NCBI GenBank assembly: GCA_963853835.1
Contig: OY970832.1
Span: 764,001 to 828,000 of the forward strand
Direction of reading: 5' to 3'
DNA length: 64,000 nt
Source: Calendula officinalis
Taxonomy: Eukaryota; Streptophyta; Magnoliopsida; Asterales; Asteraceae
Position numbers and translations under genes: made by a program. The notes below the pieces were generated by a model. The model was given only the letters and a program-made list of their open reading frames with translations, had not been told where the DNA came from and made no database searches. Below are positions 33,908 through 44,408 of the stretch, piece by piece (position 1 is the first letter of the stretch; each line of letters opens with the position of its first letter).

Positions 33908-35677
33908 TGTAACGACCCGAAATTTGTAAATAAATAAAATATGTAAAAATATGATAATTATGGATAAATCATATAAAACTCGTAGGAATTGGTTTCGTGT
34001 CGTTTGGAGTCCGTATGAGAAAGTTATGGACGAAACCGTGTTGGAACCTAGACCGAAAAGTGCAGCCCTGCTGCACAGGTAGGCTCGCGGCGCGAGCCAG
34101 GCGCGAGCAAAACGCGAGGTTGAGCAGAGGGACCAGAGCTGAAACGCGAGAAGGTCGCGTTGACTTCGCGTTGACTTCGCGACGCGATCTCGACGCGAGC
34201 TGGGCGCGAAGTCTGGTATAAAGCGGCGACCAGCGGGAAGACCCGCGTCCTTTCGCGGCGCGAGCTCGGCGCGAGCTCGACGCGAGCCAGTCCGACCAGT
34301 GCAATAAATTCGGGTTTTTAGCCATAAATGCATATTGAAAACCCTAGTTTCTTCCAAAGACGATTTTCGAGTGCAAGGGCTGTTTTGGGTTGATTTCTTC
34401 ATCAAAGCTTGGTAGATTTCACTCCTAAGTGAAGATTTAAGGTATATCTTCACTCCTTGATCTTTGTAGCTTTAGATCTATGTATTTTAATGGTTGGGTT
34501 TGAAACCCTAGTTCTTGGGGTTATGGATTATGGTGATTTAAATGGTGTATACCTTTAATAGATGGTATATTAACAAAGGAAACAAGTGTATGATTATGAT
34601 TTGTAAGAATCTTAAGGGTTGGTTAAACCTAGGGTTGGTAAATCACCATATTTGGGGAAAATGGATTGATGGGTGTTATCTAGAGGTAGATGAACACATT
34701 GGTAGTAGTAATTGATGTTGATCATATTGTGATAATTGTATTAGGCTTTTGGTGAAGCCTTGGAAAGTTGATTGGATTGAGAAGCAAGAGATTGGGTGTC
34801 AAGAACACGGTTTGAGCATCATATTGCTAAGGTGAGTACGTGTGGACTTTACTGAGTACATAGCCTATGAAATACATTTTATTACTTGTGTTGTGGTCTA
34901 TTTGCTTATTTGTGTAGACTAGTAGTTTATAGTTAGTTATACCGATAGTTGTATTGAACTAACTTGTTTGATGATAGACGTGATAGCCGAGAGCTAGATT
35001 GACATAACCATCGAGTTATGATATGGTGAGATGATGTGATGATTCGGGGGATCCCCGGTCATGAGGTATGGAATGGGGAGCATTTGGGCGGATCCCCATC
35101 GGCCCATTCCATGATAGTAGTCTTGCTAACTGGAAGTAGTCCGGCGAGTAAGACAGGTATTGGTAGATTGGGCGATTCCCTCTTGCCTTTACCTTGAAGC
35201 TTGTTAATGCGGGGGATCCCCGGTTAATAAGTTAATGTGGTTCTAGTTGGTTGGGGATGTCCCGACAACTAGGTATGATTGCTAGGAAAGCAAGGTACTA
35301 GAGTCACAATAGGGTGACTAGATAGATGGGTGATTGCTTACGTGTTGTTGTTTGTCGTTCGGTTATTATTATTAACTTTGGGGTCTAAACCCATGTAGCT
35401 CACGAGACGTTTTTGTCTCACGTACTCCTTGTTTGTTTTGCTATGTACTCAGGTTCGGGATCGAAGGTTTAGGTACGCATGGATAGAGATGCGGGACCTA
35501 GAATAGAAGAACTCTAGATTGGATTTAGTCTTAGATTGGTTATGATATATTTTGTAACACCTACTTTTATACTCTGATTTCATACCAAGGTTTTTGTAAA
35601 TCCGAATTGAGGATGTTCTTCTATTTATAAAATGTTTTATTTTGGCCAATATTTGGCATTAAATTTGAGGTGTTACA
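33908..35677 (+). repeat. 5' LTR of the gypsy element
   Basis: 1770 bp. A TATA box (GGTATAAAGC at about 34213-34222) sits inside a GC-rich block of CGCGAG/CTCGCG repeats (about 34080-34300). This copy has the 11-bp unit TTGACTTCGCG twice. Several CACTCCT/GGGGATCCCC words occur downstream. Confidence 0.93.
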
Positions 35678-35680
35678 ACT

Positions 35681-35692
35681 TGGTATCAGAGC
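35681..35692 (+). other. Primer-binding site
   Basis: TGGTATCAGAGC, complementary to initiator-Met tRNA, 3 nt after the LTR. Confidence 0.9.
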
Positions 35693-35925
35693 TATAGTTT
35701 AAGCGAATTAGGTTGGATGACCATCCTAGTCTTAGACTGTAGCATTAGGAATATAAGATTCCTTGAGATCATAGGTTGACCTTGAGACTTTATATTAAGT
35801 TTGGGGTTGAACCTAGGGGACCGATGAATTTGATATGATTTTGAGTATTGAGTCGTACGCGACTAATGGGTTGTACTCAAGGTGCTAAATGTTTAATGTC
35901 TTTCGTATAGTCTTGATCGAAAGAA

Positions 35926-36294
35926 ATGGTGAACACTCGTAGAAGTGGGAAAGCCCCGGAGAACCGGGAGGAGGAAGTACCTCCTGTTGAGAGGGTGGAT
36001 GAGCAAGAAAGTCAACCATCAATGCATCGGGTTGACGAATCGGAGGTCGGAGCTAATAGAACTCCGGTGACCATGGCGGATCTCCAAACTATTATCGACC
36101 AAATCAAGGGGACGGTGGCCGAGGAAGTGCACCGAATTATTGGAGACCGTGAAAGGTCGGGTGGAGACCGTGAATCCGAAGCTAAGTCGGATGAGAAAAC
36201 CGGAGGTAGTGGCACCGGGGAAGGGAAGTCCTCCACGGGCGGCCAAAGTGATGCTAGGGCTAGGCCCGTTGTGAAAGAAGGTTGTTCATTTTAA
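35926..36294 (+). CDS. Gag N-terminal segment, ended by an in-frame TAA
   Basis: 122 aa starting MVNTRRSGKAPENR, a hydrophilic, low-complexity gag head usual for these elements. It ends in TAA (36292-36294), and the main gag-pol ORF resumes in the same frame two codons later. Relatives normally read through this point, so the TAA is either a nonsense mutation or a site of readthrough; the remaining frame is perfectly open. Confidence 0.75.
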   Translation: MVNTRRSGKAPENREEEVPPVERVDEQESQPSMHRVDESEVGANRTPVTMADLQTIIDQIKGTVAEEVHRIIGDRERSGGDRESEAKSDEKTGGSGTGEGKSSTGGQSDARARPVVKEGCSF

Positions 36295-36300
36295 TCCTTC

Positions 36301-39300
36301 ATGGCTTGTAAGCCAAATGTGTATACGGGTAGTTCGGACCCGAAAGTAACGATGAGATGGATCCGGGAAACCGAGAGGGTGATCGGTAGTAGTAAATGTA
36401 AGGATGCCGATATGGTGACGTATGCGTCACAATTGTTAAAAGAGGATGCGATGGTTTGGTGGGACATCGTGTATGAGACCCTCGGGAAGGAGGTGGTTGA
36501 GAAGATGTCGTGGGATGAGTTCACCACGAGATTGAAAAAGAAATTTTGTCCCGAAAGGGATTTGGAAAAGATGCACGAGAAGTTCGTGACCCTCAAAAAG
36601 GGTGATATGTCAATTGAAGAATATTCGAGGGAGTTCACGGGATTGCTCCCGTTTGTTGCTAAAACCTACTCGGATGAGAGGTTGAGGGTGGTCCGGTATG
36701 CTAGTGGGTTACCGTGGGACTACCAATTGGAAGTAAAGAGGGCGGTTTCACTTGATGAAGCTATTAGTGCCGCCCGGAGTGTCGAGGAAGTGAATGAGGC
36801 ACGTGTTGCCGAGAGGGCCCATGTGGGCGAGAAGAGGAAAGCCGAAAGTGGCTCGAGTACGTTTAAGAAAGGGAAGTTCACATCGAACTTCTCTAAACAA
36901 GGGAGCGTTGGCTTGTGCAAGAAGTGCGGGAAGACTCATGCCGGCGTGTGCCGAGGGGAGTCGAAAACTTGTTATAATTGTGGGAAGCCGGGGCATATGG
37001 CCCGAGAATGCAAGTCTAAATCCTTGGCCGAGATCGAGTGTTTCTCGTGCCACGAGAAGGGGCACTATAGCAATGTGTGCCCAAAGAAGGGAACCGAGTC
37101 GATGGTGTCCACGGCTCAAAAGAAAGTGGAGCCGGCGAAGGTGAAGGGGCGGTCCTTCCAACTTACTCGGGAGGAGGCGAAGGAGGCACACGATGTGGTG
37201 TCAGGTATTCTATTCATTAACTCCTTGCCAACTCATATTTTATTTGATTCGGGTTCTAATTATTCGTTTGTGTCCTATGAGTTCGGTTGTAAATTGAATG
37301 TGTCGTCCGAGATGTTAGATGAGGTTTATGAGATAGAAGTAGCCGACGGGAAAACGTCTATGGTTGAATGTATTTATAGAAATTGTGAAATAGAAATAGA
37401 CGGTAGAAAGTTTAAGGTGGATTTGTTGCCCATGGGAATTAGGGCGTTTGATGTGGTTATCGGTATGGATTGGTTGGGAATGCACCAAGCCAAGATTTTG
37501 TGTGGAAAGAAAATAGTGTCGATTAGGACACCCGAGAATGAGAAAGTGTATGTGTATGGGGAGAAACGACATCACATGCCTAATGTGATTACCGCTATTA
37601 AGGCGAGGAAAAGTATATCAAAAGGTTGTGCATCTTTTATTGCATATGTATTAGATGGTCGGAAAGAAAAGAAGTCAATGGATGATGTCAAAATTATCCG
37701 GGATTTCCCCGAGGTATTTCCCGATGATTTGCCCGGTTTGCCACCGGAGAGACAAGTTGAATTTAAAATTGATTTAGTTCCGGGGGCGACGCCGATTGCT
37801 CGTGCTCCATATCGTTTGGCTCCCACCGAGATGCGGGAATTGATGACCCAATTGCAAGAATTGTTAGATAAAGGTTTTATTCGTCCGAGTTCGTCACCGT
37901 GGGGTGCACCGGTGTTATTTGTTAAAAAGAAAGACGGTTCGATGAGAATGTGTATCGACTACCGAGAGTTGAATAAGGTAACTATTAAGAACCGTTACCC
38001 GTTGCCGAGGATTGACGACTTATTTGACCAATTGCAAGGTGCTAGTTATTTCTCAAAGATCGATTTGAGGTCGGGTTATCACCAAGTTCGGGTGAAAGAA
38101 GGCGATACCAAGAAGACGGCTTTCCGTACACGTTATGGTCATTATGAATTCCTAGTGATGCCGTTTGGTCTTACCAACGCACCGGCTATTTTTATGGATT
38201 TGATGAATCGGGTTTGTAAACCGTTTCTTGATAAGTTTTTGATCGTGTTTATTGACGACATTTTGATTTATTCGAAAACCGAAGAAGAACACGAAAGTCA
38301 TTTGAGGCTCGTGTTGGATGTATTAAAACGGGAGAAGTTGTATGCAAAATTTTCAAAGTGTGAATTTTGGTTGCGGGAAGTACAATTCCTAGGTCACGTG
38401 GTGACGTGTGATGGTATTAAGGTTGATCCGTCCAAGATTGAAGCGGTGTCAAATTGGGAGCCTCCGAGAACTCCTACCGAGGTTAGAAGTTTTCTTGGGT
38501 TAGCCGGTTATTACCGGAGATTTATACAAGATTTCTCGAGAATCGCGATTCCACTCACGAAGTTAACGAGAAAAAGTGAGAAGTTTGTGTGGGAGAAGAA
38601 GCAAGAAGAGGCGTTTAAGTTGTTAAAAGAAAAGTTATGTAACGCGCCGATCCTTACGTTACCGGATGGTATGGAAGACTTTGTGGTTTATAGTGATGCT
38701 TCAAATCAAGGGCTCGGTTGTGTGTTGATGCAAAGAGGAAAGGTGATCGCGTATGCCTCGCGACAATTGAAGAATGCGGAATTAAGGTACACGACACACG
38801 ACTTGGAATTGGCGGCGATTATATTTGCCTTGAAGTTGTGGAGACATTATTTGTATGGTACTCGGTGTACGTTGTACACGGATCATAAGAGTTTGCAATA
38901 TGTGTTTACACAAAAAGACCTTAATATGCGACAAAGAAGGTGGATCGAGTTGATTGCCGATTATGATTGTGAAATTGTGTATCACGCGGGTAAGGCGAAT
39001 GTGGTGGCCGATGCCTTGAGCCGAAAGGTATATGAAAACCCGAACCGAGGAATTTTATCACGTATAGAAGTCGTCTCGAGCATCATCGAAAGAATCAAGA
39101 ATGCCCAACGAGAAGTTATGGGAAAAGACGAGTTAAGACAAGAACGGTTAGGTAAAAACCAACATTTTCTCGAAAATGCACAAGGGTTGAAGACCGTAGG
39201 CGGTCGTATTTGGGTTCCTAAGTTCGGTGGTATCCGAAAAGAGTTGATGTATGATGTGCACAAGTCGAAGTATTCGATTCACCCGGGAAGTACAAAGACG

Positions 39301-40536
39301 TATCAAGATATGAAACGGGTTTATTGGTGGCCCGGAATGAAGACGAGAGTGGCCAAGTATATCTCTAAGTGTGCCACGTGTGCACAAGTGAAAGCCGAGC
39401 ATCAAGTACCGTATGGGGTAGCTCAATCATTAATTGTACCGGCCGGGAAGTGGGAAGATATAACTATGGATTTCATAGTAGGTTTACCGAAGACGAGTAG
39501 AGGTCACGATGCCATTTGGGTCATAGTTGACCGGTTGACCAAAAGTGCGTTATTTTTAGCAATTCGGGAAACATTGCCACTTGAGAAGTTGGCTAAGTTG
39601 TATGTTGATGAAGTGGTTCGACTCCACGGGGTTCCGTTATCGATTGTGTCCGATAGGGACGCGAGGTTTACCTCGAGATTTTGGCGATCTTTACAAGAAG
39701 AGTTGGGTACAAAGTTGCGGTTGAGCACGGCTTATCACCCGCAAACCGACGGACAAAGTGAAAGAACAATTCAAACGGTTGAAGATATGTTGAGATCGTG
39801 TGTGTTAGACTTCGGTGGTAAATGGGATGAACATTTACCGTTAGTCGAGTTCTCGTATAATAATAGTTATCACTCGACTATCAAGATGCCGCCTTATGAG
39901 GCGTTATATGGTAGAAAATGTAGAACTCCATCTTGTTGGTTGGAAGCGGGAGAGACGAAACTCACGGGTCCCGAGATCGTGAGAGTGACAAATGAAAAGA
40001 TTGGTATTATTCAAAACAACATGAAAGTCGCCCAAGATAGACAACGAAGTTATTCGGGTTTAAAGAAAAGACCATACGACTTGGATGTCGGTGATATGGT
40101 GATGTTGAAAGTGTCACCTTGGAAAGGTGTGATGCGGTTTGGTAAAAAAGGAAAGTTAAGTCCAAGGTATGTTGGACCGTTTAAAATATTGAAACGGGTC
40201 GGGCTTCAAGCTTTTAAGTTGGAACTTCCACCCGAACTTCAAGGTGTGCATGACACCTTTCACGTGAGTTATTTGAAGAAGTTTATCGGGGAAGTTGAGA
40301 ATATTATTCCACTGCAAGAGTTGCGGGTTGACGGCCCGAATCGGTTGATTGAAGAGCCTGAAGCTATATTAGAGACGAAAACAAAGAAGCTTCGGAATAA
40401 GGAGATCGAGTTGGTATTGGTCAAGTGGAAGCATTCACTTGGGCCGAATTTGACTTGGGAAGTCAAAGACGAGATTCGGAAGAGGTACCTGGATTTCGTG
40501 AACTATGATGAGATTCCGAGGACGGAATCTTCTTAA
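36301..40536 (+). CDS. Ty3/gypsy Gag-Pol polyprotein
   Basis: 1411 aa, uninterrupted. In order: retrotransposon gag domain (WIRETERV near residue 16, WWDIVYETL near 58), CCHC zinc knuckles at about 224-237 and 247-260 (YNCGKPGHMAREC, FSCHEKGHYSNVC), aspartic protease with D316-S-G, reverse transcriptase with catalytic FIDD at 650-653, RNase H (YSDASNQGLG at about 795), integrase with an HHCC zinc domain (about 985-1045) and a D1057-D1118-(35)-E1154 catalytic triad, then a chromodomain-like tail (ELVLVKWKHSLGPNLTWE). All key catalytic residues are present. Start chosen at the first ATG after the TAA; the natural polyprotein probably starts at 35926. Confidence 0.95.
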   Translation: MACKPNVYTGSSDPKVTMRWIRETERVIGSSKCKDADMVTYASQLLKEDAMVWWDIVYETLGKEVVEKMSWDEFTTRLKKKFCPERDLEKMHEKFVTLKKGDMSIEEYSREFTGLLPFVAKTYSDERLRVVRYASGLPWDYQLEVKRAVSLDEAISAARSVEEVNEARVAERAHVGEKRKAESGSSTFKKGKFTSNFSKQGSVGLCKKCGKTHAGVCRGESKTCYNCGKPGHMARECKSKSLAEIECFSCHEKGHYSNVCPKKGTESMVSTAQKKVEPAKVKGRSFQLTREEAKEAHDVVSGILFINSLPTHILFDSGSNYSFVSYEFGCKLNVSSEMLDEVYEIEVADGKTSMVECIYRNCEIEIDGRKFKVDLLPMGIRAFDVVIGMDWLGMHQAKILCGKKIVSIRTPENEKVYVYGEKRHHMPNVITAIKARKSISKGCASFIAYVLDGRKEKKSMDDVKIIRDFPEVFPDDLPGLPPERQVEFKIDLVPGATPIARAPYRLAPTEMRELMTQLQELLDKGFIRPSSSPWGAPVLFVKKKDGSMRMCIDYRELNKVTIKNRYPLPRIDDLFDQLQGASYFSKIDLRSGYHQVRVKEGDTKKTAFRTRYGHYEFLVMPFGLTNAPAIFMDLMNRVCKPFLDKFLIVFIDDILIYSKTEEEHESHLRLVLDVLKREKLYAKFSKCEFWLREVQFLGHVVTCDGIKVDPSKIEAVSNWEPPRTPTEVRSFLGLAGYYRRFIQDFSRIAIPLTKLTRKSEKFVWEKKQEEAFKLLKEKLCNAPILTLPDGMEDFVVYSDASNQGLGCVLMQRGKVIAYASRQLKNAELRYTTHDLELAAIIFALKLWRHYLYGTRCTLYTDHKSLQYVFTQKDLNMRQRRWIELIADYDCEIVYHAGKANVVADALSRKVYENPNRGILSRIEVVSSIIERIKNAQREVMGKDELRQERLGKNQHFLENAQGLKTVGGRIWVPKFGGIRKELMYDVHKSKYSIHPGSTKTYQDMKRVYWWPGMKTRVAKYISKCATCAQVKAEHQVPYGVAQSLIVPAGKWEDITMDFIVGLPKTSRGHDAIWVIVDRLTKSALFLAIRETLPLEKLAKLYVDEVVRLHGVPLSIVSDRDARFTSRFWRSLQEELGTKLRLSTAYHPQTDGQSERTIQTVEDMLRSCVLDFGGKWDEHLPLVEFSYNNSYHSTIKMPPYEALYGRKCRTPSCWLEAGETKLTGPEIVRVTNEKIGIIQNNMKVAQDRQRSYSGLKKRPYDLDVGDMVMLKVSPWKGVMRFGKKGKLSPRYVGPFKILKRVGLQAFKLELPPELQGVHDTFHVSYLKKFIGEVENIIPLQELRVDGPNRLIEEPEAILETKTKKLRNKEIELVLVKWKHSLGPNLTWEVKDEIRKRYLDFVNYDEIPRTESS

Positions 40537-40548
40537 GGGGTAGATAGT

Positions 40549-42307
40549 TGTAACGACCCGAAATTTGTAAATAAATAAAATATGTAAAAATATGATAATT
40601 ATGGATAAATCATATAAAACTCGTAGGAATTGGTTTCGTGTCGTTTGGAGTCCGTATGAGAAAGTTATGGACGAAACCGTGTTGGAACCTAGACCGAAAA
40701 GTGCAGCCCTGCTGCACAGGTAGGCTCGCGGCGCGAGCCAGGCGCGAGCAAAACGCGAGGTTGAGCAGAGGGACCAGAGCTGAAACGCGAGAAGGTCGCG
40801 TTGACTTCGCGACGCGATCTCGACGCGAGCTGGGCGCGAAGTCTGGTATAAAGCGGCGACCAGCGGGAAGACCCGCGTCCTTTCGCGGCGCGAGCTCGGC
40901 GCGAGCTCGACGCGAGCCAGTCCGACCAGTGCAATAAATTCGGGTTTTTAGCCATAAATGCATATTGAAAACCCTAGTTTCTTCCAAAGACGATTTTCGA
41001 GTGCAAGGGCTGTTTTGGGTTGATTTCTTCATCAAAGCTTGGTAGATTTCACTCCTAAGTGAAGATTTAAGGTATATCTTCACTCCTTGATCTTTGTAGC
41101 TTTAGATCTATGTATTTTAATGGTTGGGTTTGAAACCCTAGTTCTTGGGGTTATGGATTATGGTGATTTAAATGGTGTATACCTTTAATAGATGGTATAT
41201 TAACAAAGGAAACAAGTGTATGATTATGATTTGTAAGAATCTTAAGGGTTGGTTAAACCTAGGGTTGGTAAATCACCATATTTGGGGAAAATGGATTGAT
41301 GGGTGTTATCTAGAGGTAGATGAACACATTGGTAGTAGTAATTGATGTTGATCATATTGTGATAATTGTATTAGGCTTTTGGTGAAGCCTTGGAAAGTTG
41401 ATTGGATTGAGAAGCAAGAGATTGGGTGTCAAGAACACGGTTTGAGCATCATATTGCTAAGGTGAGTACGTGTGGACTTTACTGAGTACATAGCCTATGA
41501 AATACATTTTATTACTTGTGTTGTGGTCTATTTGCTTATTTGTGTAGACTAGTAGTTTATAGTTAGTTATACCGATAGTTGTATTGAACTAACTTGTTTG
41601 ATGATAGACGTGATAGCCGAGAGCTAGATTGACATAACCATCGAGTTATGATATGGTGAGATGATGTGATGATTCGGGGGATCCCCGGTCATGAGGTATG
41701 GAATGGGGAGCATTTGGGCGGATCCCCATCGGCCCATTCCATGATAGTAGTCTTGCTAACTGGAAGTAGTCCGGCGAGTAAGGCAGGTATTGGTAGATTG
41801 GGCGATTCCCTCTTGCCTTTACCTTGAAGCTTGTTAATGCGGGGGATCCCCGGTTAATAAGTTAATGTGGTTCTAGTTGGTTGGGGATGTCCCGACAACT
41901 AGGTATGATTGCTAGGAAAGCAAGGTACTAGAGTCACAATAGGGTGACTAGATAGATGGGTGATTGCTTACGTGTTGTTGTTTGTCGTTCGGTTATTATT
42001 ATTAACTTTGGGGTCTAAACCCATGTAGCTCACGAGACGTTTTTGTCTCACGTACTCCTTGTTTGTTTTGCTATGTACTCAGGTTCGGGATCGAAGGTTT
42101 AGGTACGCATGGATAGAGATGCGGGACCTAGAATAGAAGAACTCTAGATTGGATTTAGTCTTAGCTTGGTTATGATATATTTTGTAACACCTACTTTTAT
42201 ACTCTGATTTCATACCAAGGTTTTTGTAAATCCGAATTGAGGATGTTCTTCTATTTATAAAATGTTTTATTTTGGCCAATATTTGGCATTAAATTTGAGG
42301 TGTTACA
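40549..42307 (+). repeat. 3' LTR of the gypsy element
   Basis: 1759 bp, matching the 5' LTR except for loss of one 11-bp unit and two substitutions noticed by eye (near 41783 and 42165). Confidence 0.93.
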
Positions 42308-42822
42308 AACAGGGACCATGAGTGTAACAAATTGTATACACCAGGGACGTCTGGTGTAATAAACAAAGTTCAGGGACTGTGACTGTAATAAGTGGTAAAT
42401 CACAGGGACCTTCCGTGTAATTTACTCTTGAAAAAAAAATACATCGATAGGCTTCTAGTATAACATTTGAGGTTTATATCTAATTTTATTTGGAAATTTT
42501 TTGCAGTTACAGTTTTCTAGTACTAACATTTGTTAAATTTTTGTGTTAAATATAATGGTAGTCTTTTAAAATTACATTGATATTCATTTTTTTGCTAAAA
42601 TATTGAAGAGCGAATTACATCTAAGGTCCCTGTGGTTTATCACTTATTACAGCTATAGTCCCTAAACTTCATTAAGTACACTGGGATCACTGGTGTTGCC
42701 ATTTTGTTGCACCTGTAGTCCCTGAAGCAAACGTCCGTTTAAAAACCCTGTTAAATCACCCATGTGCACATCACATGATGGGTAGTATGGTAATTCTCCA
42801 CCTCTTCCTCATATTTAAACCC

Positions 42823-43683
42823 GAGTAAATTACATGGAAGGTCCCTGTGGTATACTACTTATTACGGTCTTAGTCCCTGAACTTCATTTATTACACCGGA
42901 AGTCCCTGCTGTATACACTTCCACCTTTATTGTTGCGCCACCAACCCCCTGAAAAGTCAATCCGAACGAACACGAATGGGGCCTTGTTCGTGTTCGTTTG
43001 TTAAGGAAAAAATGTGTTCGTGAACGGTTCACCAACACTTATCGAACGGAATTTTGTGTCCGTGTTCGTTTGTTAAGAAAATTTAGTATTCACGAACGGT
43101 TCGTGAACGAGGGTAACAAAACATAAACGAACACAAATGAACATAAAGAAACATAAACGTACACGAAACAAACACAAAAAAACATAAATAAACACAAACG
43201 AACACGAAACAAAAACAAACGAACACAAACGAACATAAACAAACTCAAACGAACAATAACAAACGAACACGAACGGATGTTGACGAACGTAAACGAACCT
43301 TTGTTCGTGTTCGTTTGTTTAACTAAACGAACACAAAATCTTGTTTGTGTTCGTTTGTAGGCATGTAAACGAACCGAATGAACACGAACGGGGTCTTGTT
43401 CATGTTCGTTTGTTAAGGGAAAAATGTGTTCACGAACGGTTCGCGAACACTTATCGAACGGAATTTTGTGTTCGTGTTTGTTTGTTAAGAAAATTTAGTG
43501 TACACGAACTGTTAGCGAACGAGGGTAACAAACATAAACGAACATAAAGAAACACAAACGTACACGAAACAAACACAAACGAGCACAAACATATACATCA
43601 GGGACTCCCGGTGTAATAAATGAAGTTCAGGGACTAAGGCGGTAATAAGTTGTATACCATAGGGATCTTCCATGTAATTTACT
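42823..43683. mobile_element. Nested foldback element
   Basis: Starts GAGTAAATTACATGGAAGG and ends CTTCCATGTAATTTACT. The arms (TTATTACACCGGAAGTCCC and its complement) pair across a central block of AACGAACACGAACGG repeats. It belongs to the same family as its host. Confidence 0.8.
42960..43590. repeat. AACGAACACGAACGG / CGTTCGTTTG repeat block
   Basis: Two related units (from about 42960 and about 43369). Each has TTCGTTTGTTAAGG, then AACACTTATCGAACGGAATT, then AAGAAAATTTAGT and a run of GAACATAAACGAACAC-like pentamer and hexamer repeats. ORFs in this block are low-complexity artefacts. Confidence 0.75.
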
Positions 43684-43900
43684 AGAGTTTAAATATGAGG
43701 AAGGGGTGGAGAATTACCATACTACCCATCATGTGATGTGCACATGGGTGATTTAACAGGGTTTTTAAACGGACGTTTGCTTCAAGGACTACGGGTGCAA
43801 TAAAATGACAACACCAAGGACTCCCAGTGTACTTAATGAAGTTTAGGGACTGTGACTGCAATAAGTGATAAACCACATGGACCTTAGATGTAATGCGCTC

Positions 43901-44408
43901 AATATTTAAAAGAAGTTAGGTTAACTGTAATTAGATTGGTACTCATCTTTTTGCTAAAATATTTAAAAGAAACTGGATTAACTGTTGTACAAAATGTTAA
44001 AAAAAAGATTAACAATATAATTATTTTTAAATATAATTTTTAAAATAAAAGATCATATGTAATATTTGAGGTAAACCAAATAACCAATACCTTAGTAAGT
44101 TAGTTTACTCTGTTTTGAATGAAATGCCCCGAAAGTACATAAATTTAAAGAAAAAAATATTTATTTGTCAAATGTGTTCAGATATTCTATGTTTTAATAT
44201 TGGAACTCCCGGAGACTAATAATTAGCGACTCATAAAATAAAATAAAAAAGGAAATTTGTGTTTTATAATAGAATTTGCAATTATTAATGAAGACATCAA
44301 GAATTTAAGATCAAATATTTGTAGTCCATTCTTAGAATTTAACATTTATTTAAAAATAATTAAAGAACTAATGTGATTTTATGATGAGCCCAATAGTATT
44401 TGTATCGA
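43901..44408. other. Gene-free flank
   Basis: AT-rich, nothing recognised apart from the 3' flank of the SDR fragment. Confidence 0.3.

Larger units (their letters stand above)
33908..42307 (+). mobile_element. Full-length, very young Ty3/gypsy chromovirus-type retrotransposon
   Basis: 8400 bp, with LTRs of 1770 and 1759 bp that begin TGTAACGACC and end GGTGTTACA, and a perfect 5-bp target duplication AACAG (33903-33907 and 42308-42312). A primer-binding site for initiator-Met tRNA follows the left LTR, and AAGGGGTAGATAG before the right LTR is the likely polypurine tract. Gag-PR-RT-RH-INT are in one frame in the order of Ty3/gypsy elements, and a degenerate chromodomain-like tail suggests a Tekay-like chromovirus (tentative). 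By eye the LTRs differ by two substitutions and one 11-bp tandem-unit indel, so insertion is recent. Confidence 0.95.
33047..42428. mobile_element. Foldback element (AGAGTAAATTACACG family) interrupted by a gypsy element
   Basis: The left arm starts AGAGTAAATTACACGTAAGG; the right arm ends CCGTGTAATTTACTCT at 42428. The 7-bp flanks TGAAAAA match (33040-33046 and 42429-42435). Internal segments also pair, e.g. CTTTGAATTCAAACG at about 33363 with GTTTGAATTCAAAGAG at about 33695. After removing the 8.4-kb gypsy insertion in its right arm, the element is about 1 kb. It repeats segments such as GGTCCCTGTGGTTTATCA. Confidence 0.82.
42608..43900. mobile_element. Foldback element with another foldback nested in its loop
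   Basis: Outer arms: about 42608-42820 (GAGCGAATTACATCTAAGG, AAACGTCCGTTTAAAAACCC, CATGTGCACATCACATGATG) pair with about 43684-43900 as the near-exact complement, ending CTTAGATGTAATGCGCTC. The flanks AATATTGA and AATATTTA agree at 7 of 8 positions. The loop is occupied by the element at 42823-43683. Confidence 0.8.

Noticed and set aside
33881..34453. 190-codon ORF in the LTR, repeated at 40610-41083
   Set aside because: Reads through LTR control sequence and the CGCGAG block; Arg/Ala-rich composition comes from that repeat, and the frame is broken differently in the two LTRs by the 11-bp indel.
43073..43547. Short ORFs over the GAACACGAACG block
   Set aside because: Low-complexity repeat translation with no start context or homology.
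42960..43590. CRISPR-like array
   Set aside because: Repeats are irregular, lack unique spacers of constant length, and lie inside plant foldback elements.
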